From Hymenobacter jeollabukensis (lineage in GTDB: Bacteria > Bacteroidota > Bacteroidia > Cytophagales > Hymenobacteraceae): a stretch of 64,000 nucleotides of DNA. The first letter of the stretch is position 1, and each line of letters opens with the position of its first letter. Positions 1 to 7,306 of this stretch are shown here, one piece after another. The stretch lies in contig NZ_VAJM01000005.1 of the NCBI RefSeq assembly GCF_005771675.1, positions 62,001-126,000 of the forward strand, given 5' to 3'. The notes beneath the pieces were generated by a model. It ran no database searches, was not told where the DNA came from, and saw only the letters and a program-made list of their open reading frames with translations. The position numbers and the translations under genes are program-made.

Positions 1-153
1 GCCGAGGCTGCCAAGCCGGCCACTACCACGCACCGCTCGTCGGCACGGCGCCACCGCTCCTCGGCCTCGCACCGCAGCAGCCGGAAGAAAACGGTGACCA
101 AGAAAAAGACCTCCAGCTCGAAAAAGAAGTCTTCGGCGCGCCGCCGCCGCTAA
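1..153 (+). CDS. C-terminal end of an unidentified protein with a basic tail (partial)
   Basis: Frame 1 is open from the first base to the TAA at 151-153, giving 50 residues of a gene that begins outside the window. The visible part is almost entirely Ala, Ser, Thr, His, Lys and Arg and ends in RRRR. It contains two lysine clusters (KKK) separated by serines, resembling a histone H1-like or nucleic-acid-binding tail. A terminator follows 22 bases downstream, which supports a real gene end. The family cannot be named because no folded domain is visible. Confidence 0.6.
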   Translation, partial: AEAAKPATTTHRSSARRHRSSASHRSSRKKTVTKKKTSSSKKKSSARRRR

Positions 154-175
154 GCTTCAGCGCCAGCTGCCATAT

Positions 176-212
176 AAAAAAGCGACGTCCCGGCCCGGGG
201 CGTCGCTTTTTT
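176..212 (+). terminator. Rho-independent terminator
   Basis: A six-base A run, the stem AGCGACG/CGTCGCT with a GC-rich loop, and a run of six T. It lies just after the stop at 153 and works on paper in both directions, although the minus-strand ferredoxin operon has its own hairpin at 262-292. Confidence 0.8.
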
Positions 213-261
213 ATAGTGGATACTGACAGGCGGCCCGCTCACTACTGCAGGGCCATGCCAT

Positions 262-292
262 AAAAAAAGCGCAGCCCCGGAAGGAGCTGCGC
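262..292 (-). terminator. Terminator of the ferredoxin operon
   Basis: On the minus strand the stem GCGCAGC/GCTGCGC is followed by seven T. It lies 43 bases past the ferredoxin stop. Confidence 0.75.
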
Positions 293-334
293 CGCAAAGC
301 AACAGGAGTAAAGCCCAGGCCGGCAGGAAGCGCG

Positions 335-661
335 CTACGCGTTCTGCGGCATCAGGCGCACCACCAGCCCGTCGAGGCGCTCGGTGATGCGGATCTGGCA
401 GGAGAGACGGCTGCCCTGCGACATGATGGGCAGGGATTCCAGCATGGCCATTTCGTCGTCGGAGGGCTCGGGCAGCTCGGGGCCGGCCAGCACCTCCACG
501 TGGCAGGTGCCGCACAGGGCCATGCCCCCGCAGGTGGCCTGGATGTCGTAGCCCGAGGCCTTCATCACTTCCATCAGGCTCAGGCCCATATCGGTGGGGG
601 CGACCAGCTCGGTGCGCTGGCCCGGCGCGTCCTCCACGTACACGCGTACTTCGTCGGTCAT
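335..661 (-). CDS. [2Fe-2S] ferredoxin, adrenodoxin type
   Basis: A 108-residue soluble electron carrier. Cluster ligands are C44, C50, C53 (C-x5-C-x2-C, as CGGMALCGTC) and C88, the spacing of adrenodoxin/ISC-type vertebrate-like ferredoxins. It lies directly downstream of a ferredoxin-NADP reductase on the same strand, so the two probably form an NADPH to FNR to ferredoxin relay. The end users are not in the window. The start is an ATG at 661. The 90-base gap to the reductase holds an inverted repeat (669-748) rather than a promoter match. It could serve Fe-S assembly or a P450/desaturase-type enzyme; the sequence does not decide. Confidence 0.85.
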   Translation of the reverse strand: MTDEVRVYVEDAPGQRTELVAPTDMGLSLMEVMKASGYDIQATCGGMALCGTCHVEVLAGPELPEPSDDEMAMLESLPIMSQGSRLSCQIRITERLDGLVVRLMPQNA

Positions 662-668
662 AGTTGTT

Positions 669-748
669 GAGTTGTCGGTTGTCCGTTGCGAGTTGTCAGG
701 CTAGGCATCAGCACAAACGGACAACTGACAACCCGCAACGGACAACTC
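669..748. repeat. Intercistronic inverted repeat, AGTTGTC family
   Basis: The left arm 669-699 and right arm 725-748 are built from the unit GTTGTC and its complement. The shared core is CGTTGCG/CGCAACG; the right arm lacks one 7-base unit. It sits between two cistrons of one apparent operon. A second copy of the same family is at 13342-13422, also between cistrons. Confidence 0.8.
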
Positions 749-751
749 AAA

Positions 752-1768
752 TTACAGCGTCGGTACTCCGTTGACGGTGGTGTACTTCAGCACGTATTTT
801 TTGTCGGGGTAGATGTGCTTGTAGGCGCCCTGGGCCATCAGCGCAGCCTCGTGGAAGCCGCAGAGGATGAGCTTGAGCTTGCCCGGGTAGGTGTTGATGT
901 CGCCGATGGCGTACACGCCGGGCACCGAGGTCGAGTAGTCCAGCGTATTCACCTTCACCGCGTCGTCTTCCAACTCCAGGCCCCACTCGCCGATGGGCCC
1001 CAGCTTGGGCGTGAGGCCGAACAGCGGAATGAACGACTCCACGGCCAGGGTGCGGGCGGTGCTGTCGTTGGCGGTGATGGTCACGGCTTCCAGCGCGTCG
1101 GGGCCGTGCACGTGGGTCACGTTCGAGCTGAGCACCAGGTTTACCTTGCCCGCGTCGTGCAGGGTTTTCACCTTCTCGGCCGAGTCGGCGGCGCCGCGGA
1201 AAGTGGTGCCGCGGTGCACCAGCGTCACCTCCTTGGCCACGTTGGCTAGGAAGATGGTCCAGTCCAGGGCCGAGTCGCCGCCGCCGGCAATGACGATGCG
1301 CTGGTCGCGGAAGGTTTCCGGGTCTCGCACCATGTAGTACACGCCCTTGCCGCCCTCGTAGTTTTCCAGGCTTTCGATGGCGGGCTTGCGCGGCTCAAAC
1401 GAGCCCAGGCCGCCGGCAATGCAAATGGCCTTGCAGTGAATCACGGTGCCGTCCACGGTGGTCAGGTGGAAGGTGCCGTCCTCCAGCTTCTCGAACTTCT
1501 CCACCCGCTCGCCCAGCGTGAAGGTGGGGTGGAAGGGCTCGATCTGGCGCATCAGGTTCTGAATCAGGTCGCCGGCCAGCACCTCGGGGTAGCCCGGAAT
1601 GTCGTAGATGGGCTTCTTCGGGTAGATTTCGGAGAGCTGGCCGCCCACCTGGGGCAGCGCGTCGACGACGTGGCAGCGGAGCTTGAGCAGGCCGGCTTCG
1701 AACACGGCAAACAGCCCCACGGGGCCGGCGCCGATGATGCAGATGTCAGTGGAAATGGTAGGGTGCAT
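752..1768 (-). CDS. Ferredoxin/flavodoxin-NADP+ reductase, thioredoxin-reductase-like type
   Basis: A 338-residue flavoprotein with an N-terminal FAD-binding motif GAGPVG (residues 13-18) and a second dinucleotide motif AGGGDSA (161-167) for NADPH. The two-domain layout is that of thioredoxin reductase, but the redox CxxC expected in the NADPH domain is absent, which is the signature of the TrxR-like FNR family known from green sulfur bacteria and Bacillus YumC. The frame stays open 47 codons upstream, but that part is low-complexity and contains the -7 box at 1881-1888, so the ATG at 1768 is preferred. It heads an operon with the ferredoxin at 335-661 and probably reduces it from NADPH. Confidence 0.88.
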   Translation of the reverse strand: MHPTISTDICIIGAGPVGLFAVFEAGLLKLRCHVVDALPQVGGQLSEIYPKKPIYDIPGYPEVLAGDLIQNLMRQIEPFHPTFTLGERVEKFEKLEDGTFHLTTVDGTVIHCKAICIAGGLGSFEPRKPAIESLENYEGGKGVYYMVRDPETFRDQRIVIAGGGDSALDWTIFLANVAKEVTLVHRGTTFRGAADSAEKVKTLHDAGKVNLVLSSNVTHVHGPDALEAVTITANDSTARTLAVESFIPLFGLTPKLGPIGEWGLELEDDAVKVNTLDYSTSVPGVYAIGDINTYPGKLKLILCGFHEAALMAQGAYKHIYPDKKYVLKYTTVNGVPTL

Positions 1769-1880
1769 TACGGGGGTAAAACGGTCAGCGGAGCGCGGCT
1801 GCGGGAAAGCGGCGCCGTCAGAATCAGGCTGATAACCACCGCCGGGGGCAAGAGGTTGCCGACAGCCTGCAAACGGTGGG

Positions 1881-1888
1881 CAAAGGTA
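1881..1888 (-). promoter_or_regulatory. -7 promoter element for the FNR-ferredoxin operon
   Basis: The minus strand reads TACCTTTG, a full match to the Bacteroidota -7 consensus TAnnTTTG, 112 bases before the ATG. No clear -33 TTG was found at the usual distance. Confidence 0.5.
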
Positions 1889-2005
1889 CGCCAGCCGGCC
1901 CAAACGCACACGAAGCGGCCTGCTGAAAGGCTAACGCTGGTTTCTGCAAGCAATCAGACTTTCTATATTGCGCCTCAGAAGAATACGAAAAGCAGATGAA
2001 ATATT

Positions 2006-2043
2006 GTAAACACGTTTATCTTGTTCAATGTAAACTTGTTTAC
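2006..2043. promoter_or_regulatory. Two tandem GTAAAC-N2-GTTTAC operator-like palindromes
   Basis: GTAAACTTGTTTAC (2030-2043) is a perfect inverted repeat of GTAAAC with a 2-base spacer. GTAAACACGTTTAT (2006-2019) is the same element with one mismatch, starting 24 bases earlier. They lie in an AT-rich stretch of the 362-base gap 1769-2130, upstream of the FNR promoter and beyond the terminator of the next gene. The binding protein is unknown. Confidence 0.45.
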
Positions 2044-2075
2044 GAAAGAATTGAGACTGAAATTCAACAGACACC

Positions 2076-2111
2076 AAAAAGCCGGCGCGGGAAACTCCCG
2101 CGCCGGCTTTT
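2076..2111 (-). terminator. Terminator after the low-complexity gene
   Basis: A 12-bp perfect stem (GCCGGCGCGGGA and its complement), 4-base loop, A run on one side and T run on the other. It lies 20 bases past the stop of the gene at 2131-3117 and could act in both directions. Confidence 0.8.
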
Positions 2112-2130
2112 CAATTAACGAGCCTGGCTG

Positions 2131-3117
2131 CTAGTAGCGGCCGCGGCGGTCATTGTCGCGGCGGCTGCGGTCGTTGTGGTCGTCTTCGTCGTTCCAGCCG
2201 CGGCCGTATTGGCTGCTGCGGTCTGAGTTGGTGCGGTTGCCGTAGCCCCGGTCCATGTCGGTGTCGTAGTCGCTGTGGCGGCCGTAGGTCGCCGAATCGT
2301 AGGAGCCGTAGGACGAGCCGTACGAGGAATTATCGCGGCCCGACATACCCGAATTCATGCCCGACATGCCGCGGCTGCCGCGGTCCGTGTCCATGTCGTC
2401 GTTGCGGCCGCGGCGGCCCGAGCCGCGGCCCTGGTAGTCGTCGGTGTTGTCGTAGCTGTTGCGGCCGTAGGAGTTCGATGAGCCGTAGGACGAGCTGCCC
2501 CGGCCGTACGAGGCCGAACGGTCGTCGCGCTCGGAGGAGTCACTGCCGTAGCCGTTGCCCATGCCGCCGCGCCGCGACGAGGAGTAGTTCGTGCTGCCGT
2601 AGCCGTCGTAGTCCATGTCGGCGTTGCTGCGGCTCATGCCCGCGTTCATGCCGCGCGACGAATCCCGGTCGTACGACGAGGAGCCGCCGCGGTACTCGTC
2701 GCGGTCCATGCCCGACGACATCGAGCTGCCGCGGCCCGAGGAGCCGTAGCCGTAATCCGTCGAATAGCTGCCGCGCCGGTCGTTATCCATGCCGCTGCGG
2801 CCGTAGTCGGAGCGGCCCATGTTGTTTTGCATGCCCCGGCCGCTGCGGTAGTCCTCGCGGTCCAGGCCCGAGTTCATGCCCGACATGCCCATGCCGGACA
2901 TGCCCGAGCCCGTACGGCGGCCGGCCGAATAGTCGCGGTCCGCGTAGTCGTCATAAGATGCCGACATGCCCGAGCGGGAGCCTCGGTCCTGGGCGTCGTA
3001 AGGCGCCGAATTCCGACCGGCGCGGTCCTCGTCGCCCGAGCGGTTGCTCCAGTTCTGCTGATTGCGGCCGCGGTTGTCGTAGCGGTCCTCGTCGCGGTGC
3101 TGATTGTAATTTGCCAT
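2131..3117 (-). CDS. Low-complexity Gly/Ser/Tyr/Arg/Asp protein, predicted disordered
   Basis: A 328-residue protein made almost wholly of G, S, R, D, Y, N and M. By eye it has no Lys, Phe, Val, Ile or Cys, and only single or very few Leu, Pro and Trp, so no hydrophobic core can form. Tyrosines sit in SYG, GYG and YGSS contexts, arginines in RGG-like and DR/RD contexts, and methionines in GMSGM motifs (about residues 73-81 and again near 250-260). There is no signal peptide or membrane segment. The long uninterrupted frame, ATG start and clean terminator at 2076-2111 support a real gene. The composition recalls eukaryotic FUS-type low-complexity domains, but that is a resemblance only. Function unknown. 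Confidence 0.7.
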   Translation of the reverse strand: MANYNQHRDEDRYDNRGRNQQNWSNRSGDEDRAGRNSAPYDAQDRGSRSGMSASYDDYADRDYSAGRRTGSGMSGMGMSGMNSGLDREDYRSGRGMQNNMGRSDYGRSGMDNDRRGSYSTDYGYGSSGRGSSMSSGMDRDEYRGGSSSYDRDSSRGMNAGMSRSNADMDYDGYGSTNYSSSRRGGMGNGYGSDSSERDDRSASYGRGSSSYGSSNSYGRNSYDNTDDYQGRGSGRRGRNDDMDTDRGSRGMSGMNSGMSGRDNSSYGSSYGSYDSATYGRHSDYDTDMDRGYGNRTNSDRSSQYGRGWNDEDDHNDRSRRDNDRRGRY

Positions 3118-3260
3118 GGATGGGAATGGGTTTTGGTTTGGGCAATTATGTACTAGCCGGATTTTCGAAAAGTTATTGTCGAGCTGAAGAATCGGGCCGG
3201 GGCGGCTGGCGCGGGCGAAGTCCTATTGAGGCCGGGAAAGTCACCATAACATCCACGGAG

Positions 3261-3268
3261 TAATTTTG
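3261..3268 (+). promoter_or_regulatory. -7 promoter element of the VbhA-like gene
   Basis: TAATTTTG matches TAnnTTTG exactly, 37 bases before the ATG at 3306. Confidence 0.5.
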
Positions 3269-3305
3269 CGTATAAGAAGCTTGTCCGTCAACTGATTCAC
3301 AGTCA

Positions 3306-3578
3306 ATGTCCAGTAAATATTTTCACGACATTCCTGCGGACCTGCCCGAAGCGGAGCAGGCCGCCCGGCACAAACGGCAGAACCACGCCGAGTGGGGTAT
3401 TGCCGTGGCTGCCCTGGGCGGCACCCGACCAAGTGCCGCCATCCTCACCGAACTCCAGCGCTACATCGACGGCGAATTGACTATCGAAGAACTGGCCGGC
3501 CTGGGCCACCCGCCCCGGCCCGAAACCAAGGCCTTCGAAGCCGTGGTGCAGCGCGAACGACTAAGCCGAGCCGCCTGA
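3306..3578 (+). CDS. Small protein resembling the VbhA antitoxin domain, no toxin partner
   Basis: A 90-residue soluble protein. Residues from about 34 to 65 (ALGGTRPS, then YIDGELTIEEL) resemble the C-terminal part of VbhA-type Fic antitoxins, where a helix with an S/T-x-x-x-E-G/N motif is followed by a PS... and GEIT-x-EEL segment. Here the inhibitory position reads VAALGG, so the Ser/Thr and the key Glu are missing. No Fic toxin gene (HPFxxGNG) is adjacent: the next genes are an orphan response regulator and the low-complexity protein. It has its own -7 element and terminator. The family call is by eye; it may simply be a standalone Bacteroidota domain protein. Confidence 0.55.
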   Translation: MSSKYFHDIPADLPEAEQAARHKRQNHAEWGIAVAALGGTRPSAAILTELQRYIDGELTIEELAGLGHPPRPETKAFEAVVQRERLSRAA

Positions 3579-3602
3579 CCAGCCGGCTTCGCCCTCACAT
3601 AC

Positions 3603-3636
3603 AAAAAAGCCCGCCGAAGCTTCGGCGGGCTTTTTT
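3603..3636. terminator. Bidirectional terminator
   Basis: A perfect 34-bp palindrome: six A, the stem GCCCGCCGAA with its complement and no unpaired loop bases, six T. It separates the convergent genes ending at 3578 (+) and 3677 (-). Confidence 0.9.
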
Positions 3637-3676
3637 ATGGTTTGAAGCCTCGACAGGCACAGCCGGCGGCGCGGGG

Positions 3677-4360
3677 CTACAACCGGATGAGCTTGTGCTT
3701 GAGCGCGTACTGAATCAGGCCGATGATGGACTTGCTCTTGGTCTTGGTGAAGATGTTGCGGCGGTGCGTTTCCACGGTCCGCTCGCTGATGAACAGTTTT
3801 TCGGCAATGGCGGCGTTGGAATACTCGCCCGCAATGAGCTGCAGGATTTCCCGCTCGCGGGCGGTAAGCGAAGCCGGCTGCTCGGCCGCGTCGCGGGCGG
3901 CGGGCACGTCCAGGTTTTCGAGCAGGGTGGCGCCCACTTCGGCGTTGAAGTAGGTGCGCCCGGCGGCCACCCGGCGCACGGCGTCCGTCAGCTCGTGGGC
4001 GGTGGTGTTCTTGAGCAGGTAGCCCGCGCCGCCGGCGGCCAGCACTTCCTGCACCGAGGTGTGGTCGTGAAACATGCTGAGCACGATGATGCGCACGGCC
4101 GGGTGGGCCGCCCGGATGGCCTGCGTGAGCTGCACGCCCGACATCTGCGGCATGTTCAGGTCGACCACGGCCACGCGTACTTCGGGGTGGGCCGCCAGCT
4201 GCCGCAGGGCCTCCACGCCCGAGCTGGCCGTGGCCGCAATGCGCAGATCGGGCTCGTTCTGCAGCAGCACCCGCACGCCTTCAAGCACCAGCTGGTGGTC
4301 GTCGACGAGCAACACCGGGATGGTGTCGGGGGGAGGAGAGGTGGCGGGGGCGGAGGACAT
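3677..4360 (-). CDS. Orphan NarL/FixJ-type response regulator
   Basis: A 227-residue cytoplasmic regulator. The receiver domain (about 14-130) has the acidic pair D20-D21, phospho-acceptor D67 in VVDLNMP and K118 in YLLKN. A LuxR-type helix-turn-helix follows (about 165-210, with EREILQLIAGE and SERTVETHR). A proline-rich 12-residue N-terminus precedes the receiver. No histidine kinase is next to it, so its partner must be elsewhere. The start is an ATG at 4360. The region upstream (4361-4637) has no clear promoter match for this strand. Its target genes cannot be inferred from context. Confidence 0.9.
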   Translation of the reverse strand: MSSAPATSPPPDTIPVLLVDDHQLVLEGVRVLLQNEPDLRIAATASSGVEALRQLAAHPEVRVAVVDLNMPQMSGVQLTQAIRAAHPAVRIIVLSMFHDHTSVQEVLAAGGAGYLLKNTTAHELTDAVRRVAAGRTYFNAEVGATLLENLDVPAARDAAEQPASLTAREREILQLIAGEYSNAAIAEKLFISERTVETHRRNIFTKTKSKSIIGLIQYALKHKLIRL

Positions 4361-4613
4361 GGGGCGCGGCGGAGAAAGAGGTTGGCTATACTAATAAACG
4401 GCATCCGCATTCGTTCGGCAAAATAAAATCTGGATATACCACTATTTTAATCAATCGAGGGCGTCGATTTGCGGGCCGCCGGTATAATTCAGCACGGCTT
4501 GCTGAACGGCTTTAGATTGATTGATAGCGGCTTGCTGGACATCGGGGCCCGGCGCCTACCGTACCTGCCAGCCGCGGCATCGGAAGCTGCTAACGTGGCA
4601 AGGTGGCGGGCCT

Positions 4614-4621
4614 TATCTTTG
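4614..4621 (+). promoter_or_regulatory. -7 promoter element of dinB
   Basis: TATCTTTG matches TAnnTTTG exactly and ends 16 bases before the ATG, implying a leader of roughly 10 bases. Confidence 0.55.
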
Positions 4622-4637
4622 CCAAGCGAATTAGCAA

Positions 4638-5732
4638 ATGGAGCCGGAAGTGGAGCCACAGGTACCTCAGCGCAAGATCATTCACCTGGATATGGACGCG
4701 TTCTACGCCTCGGTGGAGCAGCGCGACCAGCCGGAGCTGCGCGGCCGGCCCGTGGCGGTGGGCGGGGCGCGGCAGCGCGGGGTGGTGGCGGCAGCCAGCT
4801 ACGAGGCCCGACAGTTCGGGGTGCGCTCGGCCATGCCTTCGGTCACGGCCCAGCGCCTGTGCCCGGAGCTGGTGTTCGTGAAGCCGCGCTTCGAAGTATA
4901 CAAGGCCGTGTCGCGGCAGATCCGGGCCATTTTCGCCGAGTACACCCCGCTCATCGAGCCGCTGTCGTTGGACGAGGCCTACCTCGACGTGACCGAGAAC
5001 CTGCCGGGCATCCAGTCGGCCACGCAGATAGCGCGGGAAATCCGGGCCAAAATCTGGGAGCAGACGCAGCTGACGGCCTCGGCGGGCATCAGCTACAATA
5101 AGTTTCTGGCCAAGCTCGCCTCCGACTTCCGCAAGCCCAACGGGCAGTTCGTCATCCGGCCCGAGCAGGGCCCGGATTTCGTGGCCGGGCTGGAAGTGGG
5201 GCAGTTTCACGGCATCGGGCCGGCCACCGCACGGCGGCTCAACGACCTGGGCATCTTCACCGGGCTGGATTTGCGCAACCAAGAGGAGGCATTTCTGCGG
5301 CAGCACTTCGGCAAGGCCGGCGGCTACTACTACGCCATTGCGCGGGCCAAAGACCACCGCCCCGTGGTGCCCGACCGGGTGCGCAAGTCGGTGGGCTCCG
5401 AAACCACGTTCGCGCAGGACATGACCACCATCGAAGAGCTTATCGACGGCCTGCAGCCCTGCCTGGACGAGGTGTGGGAGTACTGCCAGCGGGCCGAAAT
5501 CCTGGGCCGCACGGTGACGGTGAAGGTGAAGTACGCGGACTTTCAGCTCATCACGCGCAGCCGCACGGTGCTCACGCCGATTGCCTCGGCCGCCATGCTC
5601 ACGCAGCTCGGCCACGAGCTGCTGCGCGGGCTGCTGCCGCTGCCCAAGGGCGTGCGCCTGCTCGGCGCCTCGCTCTCGACGCTGGAGCCGGCGGGCGAGG
5701 TAGTAGGGCGGCAGCTCTCGTTCGGGTTCTGA
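4638..5732 (+). CDS. dinB: DNA polymerase IV (Y family, translesion)
   Basis: A 364-residue error-prone polymerase that copies past damaged bases. The catalytic carboxylates are D18 in HLDMDAFYASVE and the D112-E113 pair in SLDEAYLDV. The steric-gate region is A21-F22-Y23. The helix-hairpin-helix region (GIGPATARRL) and the little-finger domain follow to the C-terminus, giving the usual family length. No UmuD-like gene is adjacent, and no LexA-type box was recognised in front. The start is the first ATG after the -7 box at 4614-4621; the nine residues before RKIIHLDMD are an acidic/proline extension. Confidence 0.96.
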   Translation: MEPEVEPQVPQRKIIHLDMDAFYASVEQRDQPELRGRPVAVGGARQRGVVAAASYEARQFGVRSAMPSVTAQRLCPELVFVKPRFEVYKAVSRQIRAIFAEYTPLIEPLSLDEAYLDVTENLPGIQSATQIAREIRAKIWEQTQLTASAGISYNKFLAKLASDFRKPNGQFVIRPEQGPDFVAGLEVGQFHGIGPATARRLNDLGIFTGLDLRNQEEAFLRQHFGKAGGYYYAIARAKDHRPVVPDRVRKSVGSETTFAQDMTTIEELIDGLQPCLDEVWEYCQRAEILGRTVTVKVKYADFQLITRSRTVLTPIASAAMLTQLGHELLRGLLPLPKGVRLLGASLSTLEPAGEVVGRQLSFGF

Positions 5733-5774
5733 GAACCGCTGCTGGCAGTGCGGTTAACCGGCCGCAACTCCCGC

Positions 5775-6431
5775 TCAGGCCGCCCGCTTTTTCGGCGCGG
5801 GCACGTGCACCGGCTTGCCTTTGGCCCCGCCGGTGGGCTTGCGGCCCCGGGCCTTGAGGCGCTTTTTGGTGGACCGCTCGGCCTTGCGCACTTCGCGGTT
5901 TTCGAGGCGCTGGGGCATGCGCGCTATCAGCCGCTCGCGCACGAATTGGCAGAGGTGGGAGAGCAGGATGACCTGGGTGCCGTTAAGCAACTTGATAACG
6001 TCGCGGCGGCGCAGCAGGCTCACGTGGTGCAGGCCGTGGTCCATCAGGTACTGCTTCACCTCCGAGAGGCGCAGCAGGCCAGCCACCGCGCCGCGCTCCA
6101 CGGTGGCGTTGTAGCGGGCGGCTCGGTGCTCGCGCAGTCCCTCGGCCGAGGCCACCAGCACCCCCACCCACTCCGGCACCGCGTCGAGCAGCTTGGTCAG
6201 GTGCTTTTCGGTGACGACGAAGGTTACGAAGTCGTAGGCGCGGGCGTAGCAGGGTAGCTGGGCTTTCACCCGTAGCAGCGTGTCACCGTCGCTTTTCAGC
6301 TCGTAGCCGTGCATGAACTGCGCGGTGATGTGCACCACGTCGGCGCGGGTGGTGCCGGTGGGCAGCTCATCGACGTACACGCCGCCCTGGAGCAGCGGGT
6401 AGAGCAGGGCGCGGATTTCCGGGTCGTTCAT
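5775..6431 (-). CDS. sce7726-like protein with PD-(D/E)xK nuclease-type core
   Basis: A 218-residue soluble protein. The N-terminal half fits the sce7726 family and a PD-(D/E)xK layout: an acidic pair VDEL (D21, E22), D31 in RADVV, then E44-L-K46 in GYELKSDGDTL, followed by a conserved-looking YARAYDFVTFVV strand. The C-terminal 40 residues are very basic (KKRLKARGRK, PKKRAA) and may bind nucleic acid. The core suggests endonuclease-like chemistry, but the biological role of the family is not established. It converges with dinB, 42 bases away, with no obvious terminator between them. No methylase, helicase or other defence gene is adjacent. Confidence 0.65.
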   Translation of the reverse strand: MNDPEIRALLYPLLQGGVYVDELPTGTTRADVVHITAQFMHGYELKSDGDTLLRVKAQLPCYARAYDFVTFVVTEKHLTKLLDAVPEWVGVLVASAEGLREHRAARYNATVERGAVAGLLRLSEVKQYLMDHGLHHVSLLRRRDVIKLLNGTQVILLSHLCQFVRERLIARMPQRLENREVRKAERSTKKRLKARGRKPTGGAKGKPVHVPAPKKRAA

Positions 6432-6535
6432 GGAATCCCGAAGATAACCACGGCCAGTGGCTGATGCACCATCCCCGGAGCTGAATTTGCGCGGCGCGAC
6501 GGCTTGGCATGAGCGGTAACGGCTGCCGGAAGGCG

Positions 6536-7078
6536 CTATTCGGCGTCGAAAACCGACTTTTCCAGCACCAGCAACGTCAGCGGCTGCTGGGCCTGGCCGT
6601 GGCGGCCTTCGGCGGGCAGCTGCTCGGTGCGGCCGGTGGGCCGGTAGCCGCGGCGGGCGTACCAGGCCAGCAGCTCGGGGCGGGCTTCGAGCACCGTCAT
6701 GCGCACCACCGGGCGGCGGTGCTGGCGGGCGTAGGCTTCGGCGGCCGAGAGCAGCAGCTGGCCGAGGCCCGTGCCCTGCCGGTCGGGCGCGACGGTGAGC
6801 AGGCCCAGGTACAGGGCCTCGGGCTGGGGGTGGAGGAACACGCAGCCGATGAGCTGGCCCGTGGCGGCGTGGGCGAGGAGCAGGGCGGCGTGGTCGGTGG
6901 CGTGCTGGCTGAGCAGCTCGCGCAGGGCAGCCTCGTCGGTGCGGGGGCCGCCGAGCAGGTGGCCCTCGGCCGTCCAGCCCACCGGGCCGCCTTCGCCGCG
7001 GTAGGCCCAGTTGGCCAGGGCGGCCACCGCGGGTAGATCGGCCGGGGTAGCGGGGCGCAGGTGCAAATCAGGAATCAT
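6536..7078 (-). CDS. GNAT-family N-acetyltransferase
   Basis: A 180-residue acetyl-CoA-dependent transferase. The N-terminus (MIPDLHLRPATPADLPAV) is the standard GNAT start and the acetyl-CoA loop is at LTVAPDRQGTGLGQLLL, with a late motif LAWYARRGYRPTGR. The substrate cannot be told. The frame is open 54 codons further upstream, but the -7 element at 7083-7090 lies inside that stretch, so the ATG at 7078 is the start. That places the start codon only four bases after the promoter box, so the mRNA may be leaderless. Confidence 0.88.
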   Translation of the reverse strand: MIPDLHLRPATPADLPAVAALANWAYRGEGGPVGWTAEGHLLGGPRTDEAALRELLSQHATDHAALLLAHAATGQLIGCVFLHPQPEALYLGLLTVAPDRQGTGLGQLLLSAAEAYARQHRRPVVRMTVLEARPELLAWYARRGYRPTGRTEQLPAEGRHGQAQQPLTLLVLEKSVFDAE

Positions 7079-7082
7079 GCGG

Positions 7083-7090
7083 CAAAAGTA
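7083..7090 (-). promoter_or_regulatory. -7 promoter element of the GNAT gene
   Basis: The minus strand reads TACTTTTG (TAnnTTTG), ending four bases before the ATG at 7078. This predicts a leaderless or nearly leaderless transcript. Confidence 0.5.
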
Positions 7091-7306
7091 CCGGGCCTGG
7101 GGCGTAAAAAGTGGTCTGGCGGCGCGAAAAGCGGCTTGCGGGCCTAGGCGGGCGGGGCAAAGTTGAGTAGCTTGCAGCAAGGGGCGGAGCCACCCGCCGC
7201 GCACGGCGGCCCGCCTCTGAATACCTGCCGATTCGGCCACCCGGGGCCCGCTGCGGCCCCGCCCTCTATCCGCATTCCGCCGCCGAGCTTACCTCGCACT
7301 TCTGGC

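Noticed and set aside
3306-3578. Complete toxin-antitoxin module
   Set aside because: No toxin gene is adjacent on either strand.
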